Shown here piece by piece: positions 1-9,987 of a stretch of 64,000 nt of DNA; the stretch's first letter is position 1; the number at the start of each line of letters is the position of its first letter. The stretch covers positions 76,115-140,114 of the forward strand of contig NZ_LMGK01000024.1 of assembly GCF_001427125.1 (NCBI RefSeq), read 5' to 3'. The notes below the pieces were generated by a model. It saw nothing but the letters and a program-made list of their open reading frames with translations, was not told the DNA's origin and searched no databases. The DNA is from Pseudomonas sp. Root562 (lineage in GTDB: Bacteria; Pseudomonadota; Gammaproteobacteria; Pseudomonadales; Pseudomonadaceae). The position numbers and the translations under genes were made by a program.

Positions 1-1
1 C

Positions 2-106
2 TGTGGGAGCGGCGGTGCGACGTTTCGACTTGCCCGCGATGACGGTGTATCAGGGCACACCGTTGGCGACTGACACGCCTTCTTCGCTGGCAAGCCAGCT
101 CCCACA
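2..106. repeat. REP palindrome pair downstream of hrpA
   Basis: Two inverted arms of the Pseudomonas REP type are seen: a diverged left arm beginning TGTGGGAGCGG (from 2) and a right arm TCGCTGGCAAGCCAGCTCCCACA ending at 106, with about 40 bp between. The left arm is interrupted compared with the other copies in this window. It lies just past the hrpA stop codon, a typical REP position. Confidence 0.6.
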
Positions 107-127
107 AGGTATTGCATCCGCCCCGGC

Positions 128-3100
128 CTACGGCTCGACTTGCGCCCACTGCTTGTTCAGGCGTTTGTCGGAGATCGGCACCTTGGTCCCCAATTGCTGG
201 GCGAACAGCGAAACCCGGTATTCCTCGAGCCACCAGCGATACAGCTCGAGCTGCGGATCGCGCTTGCCTTCCTGGGCGTGTTTGTTGGCGCGGGTCTGGT
301 ATTGCGTCCACAGGCCGGACAATTCGCCACTCCATACCCGGTCCCGTTGCACCTGGGCGCCGATTTTTTCGAAGCGCTGCTCAATCGCCTTGAGATAGCG
401 CGGCAACTCTTTGAGCCATGGCATCGGTGTTTCGCGGACAAAGCCCGGATACACCAGATGACTCAACTGTTGCTTGATGTCGTTCAGGGCCACGGCCTGT
501 GCCAGGTCGATCTTGCCCTTGAAGCGTTTTTGCAGGCCATGCCAGAGTTTGAGGATTTCCAGCGTCAGCTTCGCCACCCGCTCGGCATGCTCGGTCCAGG
601 CGCCACGCTTGCGCTCGGCCAGCGACGCCAACCCCGCGCCGTCACGGGGCAACGGGTCTTCGCCCTCGAGAATGCAGCTGTCGAGGCTGGCCAGCAGAAT
701 GTCTTCCACCAGTGCGTCGACGCGGCCCATGTCGCGGTACAGCAGGCCCAGTTCAGTCAGGCCCGGCAACTTGCCGCGCAGGAACTTCGCCGGTTCGGCC
801 AATTGCTGCAGCAACAACCGCTGCAGTGCGCGACGATGCTGGAACTCGGCTTCGGCCGGGGTCGAGAACCGCCCTTCCTTGACCGTGCCCGCCTCTTCCA
901 CCAGCGCCGGGTAGACCGTCATCGACAGCCCGGCGATCTTCTGCTGGGTTTTTTCGGCCACCGCGGCAAACACTTTCGGTTCCACCGGCTGCTGGCTCTT
1001 CGCGGTTTGCGGCACCGCCAACGCAGCCTGGCTCGCTTCGGCGAAACGCGCCGTCAGTTCAGCCAGATCGCGACCTTCGCCGAGGAACTTGCCCTGGGCG
1101 TCGACGATTTCCAGGTTCATCCGCAGATGGCTTTCGACCTGCTGCGCCGCCTCGCTCCAGGCTTCATCACTGACGCGGGCGCCGGTCATGCGCAGCAGCT
1201 CGCGCCCCAATGCCTGCGGCAATGAGCCCTCGGCAAACGTCATGCGCTGCAAGGCTGCCTTGACGAAGTCCGGCACCGGCACGAAATTCTTGCGCAAGGC
1301 CTTGGGCAGGTTGCGCACCAGGGCAATGCACTTGGCTTCGATCAGCCCCGGCACCAGCCATTCCAGGCGTTCCGGTGGCAGCATCGGCAACAGCGGCGCC
1401 GGTACGCGCAGGGTCACGCCGTCGCGCGGGTGATTCGGTTCGAAGTGGTAACTCAGGGCCAACTCCAGATCGCCGATGTGCAGCGTGTCCGGGTAATGCT
1501 GCGCGGTGACTTCACTGGCTTCGCGGGCCAGCACGTCTTCTTCGCGCATGATTAGCAGCTGCGGGTCTTTCTGGCTGTTGATCCGATACCAGCTGTCGAA
1601 CGTCGCGGTCTGGTGAATTTCCGCCGGCAGCCGCGCATCGTAGAAGGCGTACAGGGTTTCTTCATCGGCGAGAATGTCGCGGCGACGGGCCTTGGCTTCC
1701 AGTTCGTCGAGCTGCTCCAGCAGCTGCTTGTTGGCGGTCAGGCACTTGGCTTTCGATTGGATTTCACCGCGCACCAGCGCTTCGCGGATAAACAGCTCAC
1801 GCGACACCACCGGGTCGACCGGGCCGTAATGCACCGGCCGGCGACCGACCACAATCAGCCCGAACAGGGTGATCTGCTCGAACGCCACGACTTGCCCGCG
1901 CTTCTTCTCCCAATGGGGTTCGAAGTGGTTTTTCTTGATCAAATGCCCGGCCAGCGGTTCGATCCAGTCGGCATCGATCTTCGCCACCATTCGTGCGTAA
2001 AGCTTGGTGGTTTCCACCAGTTCGGCCGCCATCAGCCATTGCGGGCGTTTTTTGCCAATGCCCGACGACGGGTGAATCCAGAAGCGCCGCTGTCGGGCGC
2101 CAAGATAGTCGCCGTCCTCGGTTTTCTGGCCGATCTGGCTTAGCAGGCCAACCAGCACCGCTTTGTGCAGTTTGGGATAGTCCGCCGGCTCTTTGTTGAG
2201 ACTCAGCTGCATGTCGCGGCAGATCAGGCTCAACTGGCGATGGGAATCTCGCCATTCGCGCAGGCGCAGGTAATTCAGGAAATTCTTGCGGCACCAGTTA
2301 CGCAGCGGACTGGCGGTCAGCGCCTGGCGCTGTTCTTCGAAACCGCGCCACAGATTGACCAGCCCGGCGAAGTCCGAGTCGGCGTCCTTCCATTGTGCGT
2401 GGGCCTGGTCGGCCGCTTGTTGACGCTCTGGCGGCCGCTCGCGCGGGTCCTGGATCGACATGGCGCTGGCGACGATCAACACTTCCTGCAAGCTGCCGAG
2501 CTTGGCCGCTTCGAGCAACATGCGCCCCATGCGCGGGTCCACCGGCAATCGCGCCAGTTGACGACCGAGCGGGGTCAGTTGGCTGTTGCGGTCCACCGCC
2601 GAGAGCTCTTGCAGCAGGTTGTAGCCGTCGCTGATGGCCTTGCCATCCGGCGGCTCGATAAACGGAAACGCAGTGACCTCGCCGAGGCGCAGGTGCAGCA
2701 TCTGCAAAATCACCGCCGCGAGGTTGGTACGCAGAATTTCCGGATCGGTAAATTCCGGACGCCCGAGGAAATCTTCTTCGCTGTAGAGCCGTACGCAGAT
2801 GCCCGGCTCGACCCGTCCGCACCGGCCCTTGCGCTGGTTGGCGCTGGCCTGGGAGATCGCTTCGATGGGCAGACGCTGGACCTTGGCGCGATAACTGTAG
2901 CGGCTGATGCGCGCGGTGCCGCTGTCGATCACATAGCGAATGCCCGGCACAGTCAGCGAGGTTTCGGCGACGTTGGTCGCCAGCACCACGCGACGGCCTG
3001 GATGCGACTGGAAAATCCGTTGTTGCTCGGCTGGCGACAGCCGCGCGTACAACGGCAAAATCTCGGTGTGCTTGAGCTGGGCCTTGCGCAGCATGTCGGC

Positions 3101-4039
3101 GGCGTCGCGAATTTCGCGCTCGCCCGGCAGGAACACCAGCACGTCGCCGGGGCTGCGGCGTTCGCTGCGCTCGTAAGCGGCGATTTCGTCGAGAGTCGCG
3201 AGAATCGCCTGATCCACAGTCAAGTCGTCCTCGACGCGGTTGCCCTCTTCGTCCTGTTCCAGGGTCAGCGGGCGATACCAGGTGTCCACCGGGAACGTTC
3301 GGCCGGAGACTTCAACAATCGGCGCATCATCGAAATGCTTGGAGAAACGCTCAAGATCGATGGTCGCCGAGGTGATAATGACTTTCAGGTCCGGACGGCG
3401 CGGCAACAGGGTTTTCAGATAGCCGAGCAGGAAGTCGATGTTGAGGCTGCGTTCGTGGGCCTCGTCGACGATGATCGTGTCGTAGCGTTCCAGGTAGCGG
3501 TCGTTCTGGGTTTCCGCCAGCAGGATGCCGTCGGTCATCAGCTTGATCAGGGTATTGGAGTCGCTTTGATCCTCGAAGCGCACCTGATAGCCGACCAGCG
3601 CGCCCAACGGTGTGCCCAGTTCTTCGGCGACCCGACTGGCGACACTGCGCGCAGCGATCCGGCGCGGTTGGGTGTGGCCGATCAGGCCGTGTTGGCCGCG
3701 ACCGATTTCCAGGCAGATTTTCGGCAACTGGGTGGTTTTGCCCGAGCCGGTTTCGCCGGCGATGATCAGCACCTGATGCTTGAGCAGTGCCTCTTTGATT
3801 TCGTCGCGTTTGGCGGCGATCGGCAGGCTGTCGTCGTAACGAATCACCGGCAGGCTGGCGCGGCGGGCCAGCACCTGATCACTGGACGCCTGCAGGCGCG
3901 CCACCCATTGGGCCAATTTGGCTTCGTCGGGTTTCTTGCGCAGCTCAAGCAACTGCCGCCGCAGCCGGTGGCGGTCGGCGAGCATGGCGTGATCGAGGTT
4001 TTTCAGCAGTTTGTCGATGGAGGGCGATTCGTCGGTCAT
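128..4039 (-). CDS. hrpA: ATP-dependent RNA helicase HrpA (DEAH box)
   Basis: This is a 1303-residue DEAH-box RNA helicase of full HrpA length. Walker A GETGSGKTT is at about residues 95-103, the DEAH box at 192-195 (VDEAHERS), and SAT follows (ITSATID). After the helicase core come the HA2/OB-fold region and the long HrpA-specific C-terminal extension. In E. coli the family remodels mRNA and rescues stalled ribosomes; that role is inferred here. The gene is monocistronic by appearance and is bounded by REP elements at both ends. A 632-codon open frame on the opposite strand is a codon-bias shadow. Confidence 0.97.
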   Translation of the reverse strand: MTDESPSIDKLLKNLDHAMLADRHRLRRQLLELRKKPDEAKLAQWVARLQASSDQVLARRASLPVIRYDDSLPIAAKRDEIKEALLKHQVLIIAGETGSGKTTQLPKICLEIGRGQHGLIGHTQPRRIAARSVASRVAEELGTPLGALVGYQVRFEDQSDSNTLIKLMTDGILLAETQNDRYLERYDTIIVDEAHERSLNIDFLLGYLKTLLPRRPDLKVIITSATIDLERFSKHFDDAPIVEVSGRTFPVDTWYRPLTLEQDEEGNRVEDDLTVDQAILATLDEIAAYERSERRSPGDVLVFLPGEREIRDAADMLRKAQLKHTEILPLYARLSPAEQQRIFQSHPGRRVVLATNVAETSLTVPGIRYVIDSGTARISRYSYRAKVQRLPIEAISQASANQRKGRCGRVEPGICVRLYSEEDFLGRPEFTDPEILRTNLAAVILQMLHLRLGEVTAFPFIEPPDGKAISDGYNLLQELSAVDRNSQLTPLGRQLARLPVDPRMGRMLLEAAKLGSLQEVLIVASAMSIQDPRERPPERQQAADQAHAQWKDADSDFAGLVNLWRGFEEQRQALTASPLRNWCRKNFLNYLRLREWRDSHRQLSLICRDMQLSLNKEPADYPKLHKAVLVGLLSQIGQKTEDGDYLGARQRRFWIHPSSGIGKKRPQWLMAAELVETTKLYARMVAKIDADWIEPLAGHLIKKNHFEPHWEKKRGQVVAFEQITLFGLIVVGRRPVHYGPVDPVVSRELFIREALVRGEIQSKAKCLTANKQLLEQLDELEAKARRRDILADEETLYAFYDARLPAEIHQTATFDSWYRINSQKDPQLLIMREEDVLAREASEVTAQHYPDTLHIGDLELALSYHFEPNHPRDGVTLRVPAPLLPMLPPERLEWLVPGLIEAKCIALVRNLPKALRKNFVPVPDFVKAALQRMTFAEGSLPQALGRELLRMTGARVSDEAWSEAAQQVESHLRMNLEIVDAQGKFLGEGRDLAELTARFAEASQAALAVPQTAKSQQPVEPKVFAAVAEKTQQKIAGLSMTVYPALVEEAGTVKEGRFSTPAEAEFQHRRALQRLLLQQLAEPAKFLRGKLPGLTELGLLYRDMGRVDALVEDILLASLDSCILEGEDPLPRDGAGLASLAERKRGAWTEHAERVAKLTLEILKLWHGLQKRFKGKIDLAQAVALNDIKQQLSHLVYPGFVRETPMPWLKELPRYLKAIEQRFEKIGAQVQRDRVWSGELSGLWTQYQTRANKHAQEGKRDPQLELYRWWLEEYRVSLFAQQLGTKVPISDKRLNKQWAQVEP

Positions 4040-4100
4040 CGGGGATGCAATTCAGTCTTCTAGTGGCGCAGGGCGCGATTGTCGCAGATTTGGCCACTTC

Positions 4101-4249
4101 TGTGGCGAGAGGGCCTTTGTGGCGAGGGAGCTTGCTCCCGTTCGGCTGCGCAGCAGTCGCTAACAGGCGATCTCGGTAAGTCTGACACTACGCGGCGCCT
4201 GGTTTTAGGGGTGCCTCGCACCCCAGCGGGAGCAAGCTCCCTCGCCACA
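4101..4249. repeat. REP-like inverted repeat (GGCGAGGGAGCTTGCTCCC family)
   Basis: The arm TGTGGCGAGGGAGCTTGCTC (4119-4138) is answered by its inverted copy ending GAGCAAGCTCCCTCGCCACA (to 4249), with about 90 bp between. A partial third arm (TGTGGCGAGAGGGCC) starts at 4101. This sequence family differs from the GTGGGAGC-type REPs elsewhere in the window. It fills the hrpA-aceK interval. Confidence 0.75.
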
Positions 4250-4269
4250 GTGGTCCGAGCCAGCCTGAT

Positions 4270-5988
4270 CTACTCGCTGTCCAGGCCTTTACGCCGATAA
4301 GGAAACACGTCGATCACCTTCCCCGCCCGAATGGCCTCTTGCAGGCTTTTCCAGTAATCGGCGTTGTACAACTCGCCATGCAAACGATCGAACAGCTTGC
4401 GTTGTCCGGAATCGGCAAACAGAAACGGCGGAAACTCTTCGGGGAAAACATCCAGCGGCCCGATCGAGTACCACGGTTCGGACGCCATTTCGTCTTCCGG
4501 GGTCCGCGGTTGCGGGATGTGGCGGAAATTGGCTTCGGTCAGGAAACAGATTTCGTCGTAGTCGTAGAACACCACGCGGCCGTGACGGGTGACGCCGAAG
4601 TTTTTCAGCAGCATGTCACCGGGAAAAATGTTCGCCGCCGCCAATTGCTTGATCGCCAGGCCGTAATCTTCCAATGCCTCGTGTACCTGCGCTTCGTTGG
4701 CGTTTTCCAGGTACAGGTTCAGCGGGGTCATGCGGCGTTCGGTCCAGCAGTGGCGGATCAGCACCGTGTCGCCTTCCACTGACACCGTCGATGGCGCGAC
4801 TTCAAGCAACTCTTCCAGGCACGCCGGATCGAACTTGCTCAACGGGAAACGGAAGTCGGCAAACTCCTGGGTATCGGCCATGCGCCCGACGCGGTCGACG
4901 CTTTTCACCAGGCGGTACTTTTCGATCACCGTGGCGCGGTCGACGTTTTTCGACGGCGAAAACCGGTCCTTGATGATTTTGAACACGGTGTTGAACCCGG
5001 GCAGGGTAAACACGCTCATCACCATGCCGCGTACGCCGGGGGCCATGATGAATTGGTCGTCGGTGTTGGCCAGGTGATTGATCAACGCCCGGTAGAACTC
5101 GGACTTGCCGTGCTTGTAGAAACCGATCGAGGTGTACAGCTCGGCGATGTGCTTGCCCGGCAGGATGCGCTTGAGGAAGCCGATGAACTCCGCCGGAACC
5201 GGCACATCCACCATGAAGTACGAACGGGTGAACGAGAAGATGATCGACACGTCCGCTTCGTCGGTGATCAGCGCATCGATCTGGATGCCGCGCCCCTCAA
5301 GGTGCAGCAGCGGGATTGCCAGCGGCCATTGCTCATCGGCGGTGTAGATGCGCCCGACCAGGTAGGCGCCCTTGTTGCGGTACAGCACCGAGGAAAACAG
5401 TTCGACGCTCAGGTCCGGGTCCTTGCACACCCAGTCCGGGAGGTTCTCGCGCAGTTGTGCTTCGAGACGCTTCAGGTCGCCGGGCAAGTCGGCGTATTCC
5501 TCGCTGAAACGGTAGTCGGCAAAGATGCTCGCAAGCATCCCGGACAACTGTCCCTGAGGCTTGTAGGTGCGGGTTTGCGCAGCACGAGCCCGGCGCAGGC
5601 TTGGCCGGGTGGTGTGGATGAACATGCAGCCATCGCTGATCAGGTCATGGCTGAACAGGCCGCAGAAAATCGAGTTGTACCAGGTTTCGGACAGTTCATC
5701 GTCGAAGCGCAAGTCGATCAGACTGATGTAAGCGCTTTTCACCAGTGGCCAGCAACTGACGTCCAGTGTGTCGGGGTCAAAGGCAGTGCGCAGGCGGCCC
5801 ACCGTTTCACTGACCTTTTCTTCGTACAGGTTGATCCGCGCGGCCGACGCCGCCTGCGCCTCCTGCCACTTGGCCTGTTCGAAGCGCGCCCGGGCGCCGT
5901 CGGTGATCTGGCGAAAATGCTCGCGGTAATCGTCAAAGCCATCGAGGATCAAGCGGGCGATGTCGGCGGCTGGCCATTGCTGCGGCAT
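4270..5988 (-). CDS. aceK: isocitrate dehydrogenase kinase/phosphatase
   Basis: The 572-residue product is AceK, the bifunctional kinase/phosphatase that controls isocitrate dehydrogenase and so splits flux between the TCA cycle and the glyoxylate shunt. The start was taken at 5988 (MPQQWPAADIAR), preceded by AGAGGT; the open frame continues upstream, but those residues are unlike AceK and the chosen length fits the family. Kinase-type signatures visible late in the protein include DMLLKNFGVTRHGRVVFYDY (catalytic and metal-binding region). As usual in Pseudomonas, it is not linked to aceA or aceB here. Confidence 0.97.
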   Translation of the reverse strand: MPQQWPAADIARLILDGFDDYREHFRQITDGARARFEQAKWQEAQAASAARINLYEEKVSETVGRLRTAFDPDTLDVSCWPLVKSAYISLIDLRFDDELSETWYNSIFCGLFSHDLISDGCMFIHTTRPSLRRARAAQTRTYKPQGQLSGMLASIFADYRFSEEYADLPGDLKRLEAQLRENLPDWVCKDPDLSVELFSSVLYRNKGAYLVGRIYTADEQWPLAIPLLHLEGRGIQIDALITDEADVSIIFSFTRSYFMVDVPVPAEFIGFLKRILPGKHIAELYTSIGFYKHGKSEFYRALINHLANTDDQFIMAPGVRGMVMSVFTLPGFNTVFKIIKDRFSPSKNVDRATVIEKYRLVKSVDRVGRMADTQEFADFRFPLSKFDPACLEELLEVAPSTVSVEGDTVLIRHCWTERRMTPLNLYLENANEAQVHEALEDYGLAIKQLAAANIFPGDMLLKNFGVTRHGRVVFYDYDEICFLTEANFRHIPQPRTPEDEMASEPWYSIGPLDVFPEEFPPFLFADSGQRKLFDRLHGELYNADYWKSLQEAIRAGKVIDVFPYRRKGLDSE

Positions 5989-6167
5989 GGTGAGACCTCT
6001 GCGGGAATTCGTGAGCCCTGAGCTTAGCCAGTGAAGCGGGTGCAGGAGAAGCGTAATTTTCCGGGCGCCATGGGATTGAGGCGCTTGAGAGTTCTCTGCT
6101 CGTTTTCCGGTTGCCATCGATCAGGCGCTCGGCAACACTCTCGTCCCCAACAAGGAAGGAATGTGCT

Positions 6168-7076
6168 GTGAACCCTGTCGATTTGTTCCGATTACTGTCG
6201 CTTGCGGCCATTTGGGGTGCGAGCTTCCTGTTCATGCGCATCATTGCGCCGGTGATCGGCAGCCTTCCTACCGCTTTTTTCCGCGTCTCGATCGCCGCTG
6301 CCGGACTGCTGGTGATCCTCGGGCTGATGCGCATCAGTTGGGATTTCAAAGGCAAACTCAAAACCGTGATGCTGCTCGGGGTGATCAACTCCGGCATTCC
6401 GGCGACGCTCTATTCGGTGGCCGCGCAGGTGCTTCCGGCCGGCTATTCGTCGATTTTCAATGCCACCACACCGTTGATGGGCGTGCTGATCGGCGGCCTG
6501 TTTTTTCATGAAAGGCTCACTGGCGCCAAGCTCGGCGGCGTATTCCTCGGGTTGTTCGGCGTGGGCGTGCTGACCCGTGCCGGTCCAGTGGCGTTCGATA
6601 TGGAACTGCTGATGGGAGCCGTCGCCTGCCTGCTCGCAACCACTTGCTACGGATTTGCCGGGTTTCTGGCCCGCCGTTGGCTGGATCAGGCCGGCGGTCT
6701 GGACAGCCGTTTGTCGGCGCTGGGCAGCATGCTGGGGGCGACGTTGTTCCTGCTGCCGCTATTTGGCTACAGCGTGATCAGCCAACCACCCGCCAGCTGG
6801 GGCGGTTGGAGTGTCTGGCTATCATTGCTGGGATTGGGCCTGGGATGCACGGCGTTTGCGTACATCATTTACTTCCGCCTCCTGAGTTCGGTTGGCCCGG
6901 TAAAGTCGATGACCACGACCTTCCTGATTCCGCTGTTCGGCGTGTTGTGGGGAGCGTTGTTCCTGGATGAGCCGCTGTCCATGGCGCATGTCTATGGCGG
7001 CTTGTTGATTGCGGTGGCGTTGTGGCTGGTGTTGAAGCCCACAGTGATGAAGGGCGCTGTGGTGGCGGCCAAGTAG
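6168..7076 (+). CDS. DMT-superfamily (EamA) transporter
   Basis: The 302-residue integral membrane protein has two EamA halves and about ten hydrophobic segments. It opens NPVDLFRLLSLAAIWGASFL, a typical EamA first helix, and carries the second-half signature about residue 240 (SSVGPVKSMTTTFLIPLFGV). The GTG start at 6168 was chosen because AAGGAAGGA lies 7 nt upstream; the in-frame ATG at 6111 has no such site. The family exports amino acids and other metabolites, but the substrate cannot be read from sequence. It stands alone between aceK and a REP pair. Confidence 0.88.
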   Translation: MNPVDLFRLLSLAAIWGASFLFMRIIAPVIGSLPTAFFRVSIAAAGLLVILGLMRISWDFKGKLKTVMLLGVINSGIPATLYSVAAQVLPAGYSSIFNATTPLMGVLIGGLFFHERLTGAKLGGVFLGLFGVGVLTRAGPVAFDMELLMGAVACLLATTCYGFAGFLARRWLDQAGGLDSRLSALGSMLGATLFLLPLFGYSVISQPPASWGGWSVWLSLLGLGLGCTAFAYIIYFRLLSSVGPVKSMTTTFLIPLFGVLWGALFLDEPLSMAHVYGGLLIAVALWLVLKPTVMKGAVVAAK

Positions 7077-7094
7077 ATTTGTAGTGCGGCTGAT

Positions 7095-7198
7095 GACGCC
7101 ATCGCTGGCAAGCCAGCTCCCACAGGGTTCAGTGCCAAGCACAAATCATGTGCACGACACCCATCACTGTGGGAGCTGGCTTGCCAGCGATGGCGTCA
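7095..7198. repeat. perfect 30-bp REP inverted pair
   Basis: GACGCCATCGCTGGCAAGCC... at 7095-7124 is repeated exactly, in inverted orientation, at 7169-7198, with a 44-bp loop. This is a REPIN-like arrangement of the GTGGGAGCTGGCTTGCCAGCGATGGCGTC type. It lies between two converging genes (transporter and aldehyde dehydrogenase). The perfect arms suggest recent movement or conversion. Confidence 0.9.
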
Positions 7199-7207
7199 GT
7201 TCAGACA

Positions 7208-8788
7208 CTACAAGGCCGAAGCACTCACCTCCCCATCCACCAGCCGCCGAATCCCCAGCGGATTGCTGTTCTGCAACGCCTCGGGCAACAACGCATCCGG
7301 ATAATTCTGGAAGCACACCGGTCGCAGGAAGCGGTCGATGGCCAGCGTGCCCACCGACGTGCCCCGCGAGTCGGAAGTCGCCGGATACGGCCCGCCATGC
7401 ACCATCGCCTCACACACTTCGACCCCGGTCGGATAACCGTTAAGCAGGATCCGCCCGACTTTCTCTTGCAGCATTTCAGCCAGCCAACGGTACTCCAACA
7501 ACTCGTCCGGCTCGCCGATCAACGTCGCCGTCAATTGCCCGCGCAGGCCGTGCAACGCTGCCGCCAACTGCGCGCGATCTTCAACTTCGATGACGATGGT
7601 GGTCGGCCCGAACACCTCCTCCTGCAACAATTCATCGCCCTTGAGCAACAGGCTGACATCGGCCTTGAACACTTGCGGCTGCGCCTGATTGCCCTGTTGC
7701 GGCTTGCCGGCCACATGCGTCAGGCCCGGATGTTCGTGCAATTCGCCAAGACCTCGACCGTAACTGGCCAGGGCACCGACGTTGAGCATGGTTTGTGGCG
7801 GTTGATGGTTCATGCTCGCGCAGAAGGTTTGCAGAAACAGGCTGAACTGCGGCGAGCGAAGGCCGATGACCAATCCTGGATTGGTGCAGAACTGGCCACA
7901 GCCCAGCGTCACTGAAGCGGCCAGTTGTGCGGCGATCTGTTCGCCGCGCACCGCCAATGCTTCGGGCAGCAGGAATACCGGGTTGATGCTCGACATTTCG
8001 GCAAACACCGGGATCGGCTGCGGCCGGGTGGCGGCCATATGGCTCAAGGCATTGCCACCCTTGAGCGAACCGGTGAAGCCCACCGCCTGGATCGCCGGAT
8101 GCTTGACCAGCCATTCGCCGACGCCACCGCCATAAATCATGTTGAACACGCCCGCGGGCATTTCCGTGCGTTCGGCGGCACGGATGATCGCGTCCGCTAC
8201 CCACTCGGCGGTTGCCATGTGCCCGCTGTGAGCCTTGAACACCACCGGGCAACCGGCGGCGAGCGCCGAAGCGGTGTCACCGCCAGCCGTGGAAAACGCC
8301 AGCGGAAAGTTGCTCGCGCCGAACACCGCTACCGGTCCCAGGGCGATGCGGTACTGACGCAGATCCGGGCGTGGCAAGGGCTGGCGATCAGGTAACGCGC
8401 GGTCGATGCGCGCGCCGTAGAAATCACCGCGTCGCAACACCTTGGCAAACAGGCGCAACTGGCCGCTGGTTCGCCCGCGCTCACCCTGGATACGTCCGAC
8501 AGGCAAGGCGGTTTCTCGGCAGACGGTGGCGACGAAGTCATCGCCCAATGCATCGATTTCATCGGCGATTGCATCGAGAAACTTCGCGCGCTTTTCCGCG
8601 CTCAGGTTGCGGTAGATCGGGTACGCCGCCGCGGCGGCTTTGGCGGCGGCATCCACTTCGGCTTCCGATGCTTGAAAGAAATGGCCGGGCAAGGGCTCGC
8701 CGGTGGTCGCATCGAGGCTTTGCAGTTGCAAGGTGCCGTTGGCGCTGCGACGGCCGCCGATGTAGTTGTGTCCGAGAAGCGTGGTCAT
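7208..8788 (-). CDS. alpha-ketoglutarate semialdehyde dehydrogenase
   Basis: The 526-residue NAD(P)-dependent aldehyde dehydrogenase belongs to the 2,5-dioxovalerate (alpha-ketoglutarate semialdehyde) dehydrogenase group. Catalytic Cys301 lies in GQFCTNPG, the general base Glu264 in FAEMSS, and Asn160 in GASNFPLAF. The start at 8788 is supported by AGGAAA upstream. It follows the FAH-family gene and the mandelate-racemase-type dehydratase on the same strand. In the L-lyxonate pathway it would catalyse the last step, to 2-oxoglutarate. The same enzyme also ends arabinose and glucarate pathways, so the substrate source is inferred from neighbours. Confidence 0.92.
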   Translation of the reverse strand: MTTLLGHNYIGGRRSANGTLQLQSLDATTGEPLPGHFFQASEAEVDAAAKAAAAAYPIYRNLSAEKRAKFLDAIADEIDALGDDFVATVCRETALPVGRIQGERGRTSGQLRLFAKVLRRGDFYGARIDRALPDRQPLPRPDLRQYRIALGPVAVFGASNFPLAFSTAGGDTASALAAGCPVVFKAHSGHMATAEWVADAIIRAAERTEMPAGVFNMIYGGGVGEWLVKHPAIQAVGFTGSLKGGNALSHMAATRPQPIPVFAEMSSINPVFLLPEALAVRGEQIAAQLAASVTLGCGQFCTNPGLVIGLRSPQFSLFLQTFCASMNHQPPQTMLNVGALASYGRGLGELHEHPGLTHVAGKPQQGNQAQPQVFKADVSLLLKGDELLQEEVFGPTTIVIEVEDRAQLAAALHGLRGQLTATLIGEPDELLEYRWLAEMLQEKVGRILLNGYPTGVEVCEAMVHGGPYPATSDSRGTSVGTLAIDRFLRPVCFQNYPDALLPEALQNSNPLGIRRLVDGEVSASAL

Positions 8789-8828
8789 AAGAGATTTCCT
8801 GAACGATTTGCAGGAACGGGTACGCGAC

Positions 8829-8912
8829 CTGTGGGAGCCGGCTTGCCGGCGATGGCATCCGAAAAATCGGTGCAGGGCTTGAGGGCCAATCGCTGGCAAG
8901 CCAGCTTCCGCA
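8829..8912. repeat. REP inverted pair between FAH and ALDH genes
   Basis: CTGTGGGAGCCGGCTTGCCGGCGATGGC (starting at 8829) faces an imperfect inverted arm CAATCGCTGGCAAGCCAGCTTCCG (to 8911). It lies inside a presumed operon, in the 150-bp gap between the FAH-family gene and the dehydrogenase, where it could attenuate transcription or protect mRNA ends. Confidence 0.75.
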
Positions 8913-8938
8913 GGTTCGTCGGATTTTCCCGATCCTTG

Positions 8939-9934
8939 TCAGAGGGTGCGCACCTGCCCGATGCCCAACGGCTGGGCACTTTCGCCGATACCGTTGACCA
9001 GCGGCGCGCCGAACTCATCGAGGCTGATCTGAAAACGATCCCCGGGCTGGGTCTTCACACCGTCGGCGAATGACAGGGTAGCGGTGCCGAAGTAATGCAC
9101 ATGAACATCGCCGGGACGCAAAAACTGCGCGTATTTGAAGTGATGGAATTCGAGGTTGGCCAGGCTGTGGCACATGTTGTCTTCGCCGCTGAGAAATTCC
9201 TTCTCCCAGATCGTTTCGCCATTGCGTTTGATGCGGCTGGTGCCGACCAGGTGCTTGGGCAGCTCCCCAACGCGCAATTCCGGACCGTAGGAGCAACTGC
9301 GCAACTTCGAGTGGGCGAGGTACAGGTAATTGCGCCGTTCCATGACGTGGTCGGAGAACTCATTACCCAATGCATAACCGACCCGATACGGCAGGCCATC
9401 GTCGCCAATCACGTACAGGCCGGTCAGCTCCGGCTCTTCGCCGGCATCTTCGGCGAACGGCGGCACCGGGAAGTCCGCGCCGGGGCGCACGACAATACTT
9501 CCGTCGCCCTTGTAGAACCATTCCGGTTGCGCACCGACCTGCCCCGCTGCGGGCTTGCCGCCCTCAAGGCCCCACTTGAAGATGCGCATGGTGTCGGTCA
9601 TGCCGGCTTCGACCGCACCGTCGTGCTGGTGCATTTTGTCCCGCGCCGAGGCGCTGCCCAGATGCGTCAGACCGGTGCCGCTGATCAGGCAATGCGCCGG
9701 GTCTTCATGGTCCAGTGGTGGCAGGACTTTTCCTTGTTGCAACAGCTGTGCGTAATCCGGGCCCGGCGCTGTACCGCGCGAGGCGACTTCTTCTTGCAGG
9801 CTGCGCTTGCCGCGGATCGCTGCAAGTGCCAGTTCACGGGTGTTGCGGGTGCCCTGAAGCACTTGGACTTGTGCCCCGTCGACGAGTCCGACCTGGCGTT
9901 CCCCGGCGGCGTTTTCGAATTGAATCAGGCGCAT
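8939..9934 (-). CDS. FAH/AraD1-family hydrolase, probable 2-keto-3-deoxy-L-lyxonate dehydratase
   Basis: The 331-residue protein is of the fumarylacetoacetate-hydrolase superfamily, AraD1-like branch. Family metal-site elements are visible around residues 165-169 (GEEPEL) and 190-196 (GNEFSDH). The start at 9934 has GGAGGG upstream; the longer frame adds residues unlike the family. Members of this branch dehydrate 2-keto-3-deoxy aldonates to alpha-ketoglutarate semialdehyde. The flanking dehydratase (upstream) and semialdehyde dehydrogenase (downstream) support this role. The exact stereochemistry of its substrate is inferred, not seen. Confidence 0.85.
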   Translation of the reverse strand: MRLIQFENAAGERQVGLVDGAQVQVLQGTRNTRELALAAIRGKRSLQEEVASRGTAPGPDYAQLLQQGKVLPPLDHEDPAHCLISGTGLTHLGSASARDKMHQHDGAVEAGMTDTMRIFKWGLEGGKPAAGQVGAQPEWFYKGDGSIVVRPGADFPVPPFAEDAGEEPELTGLYVIGDDGLPYRVGYALGNEFSDHVMERRNYLYLAHSKLRSCSYGPELRVGELPKHLVGTSRIKRNGETIWEKEFLSGEDNMCHSLANLEFHHFKYAQFLRPGDVHVHYFGTATLSFADGVKTQPGDRFQISLDEFGAPLVNGIGESAQPLGIGQVRTL

Positions 9935-9987
9935 GGTGGCCCTCCAGAAAGTCAGGGTGGGCGCCGCTGAGTGACGGCGCCTGCAGG

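Noticed and set aside
2165..4063. A 632-codon open frame opposite hrpA
   Set aside because: It is fully antisense to the strongly supported HrpA frame and has repetitive codon-bias composition with no recognised domain.
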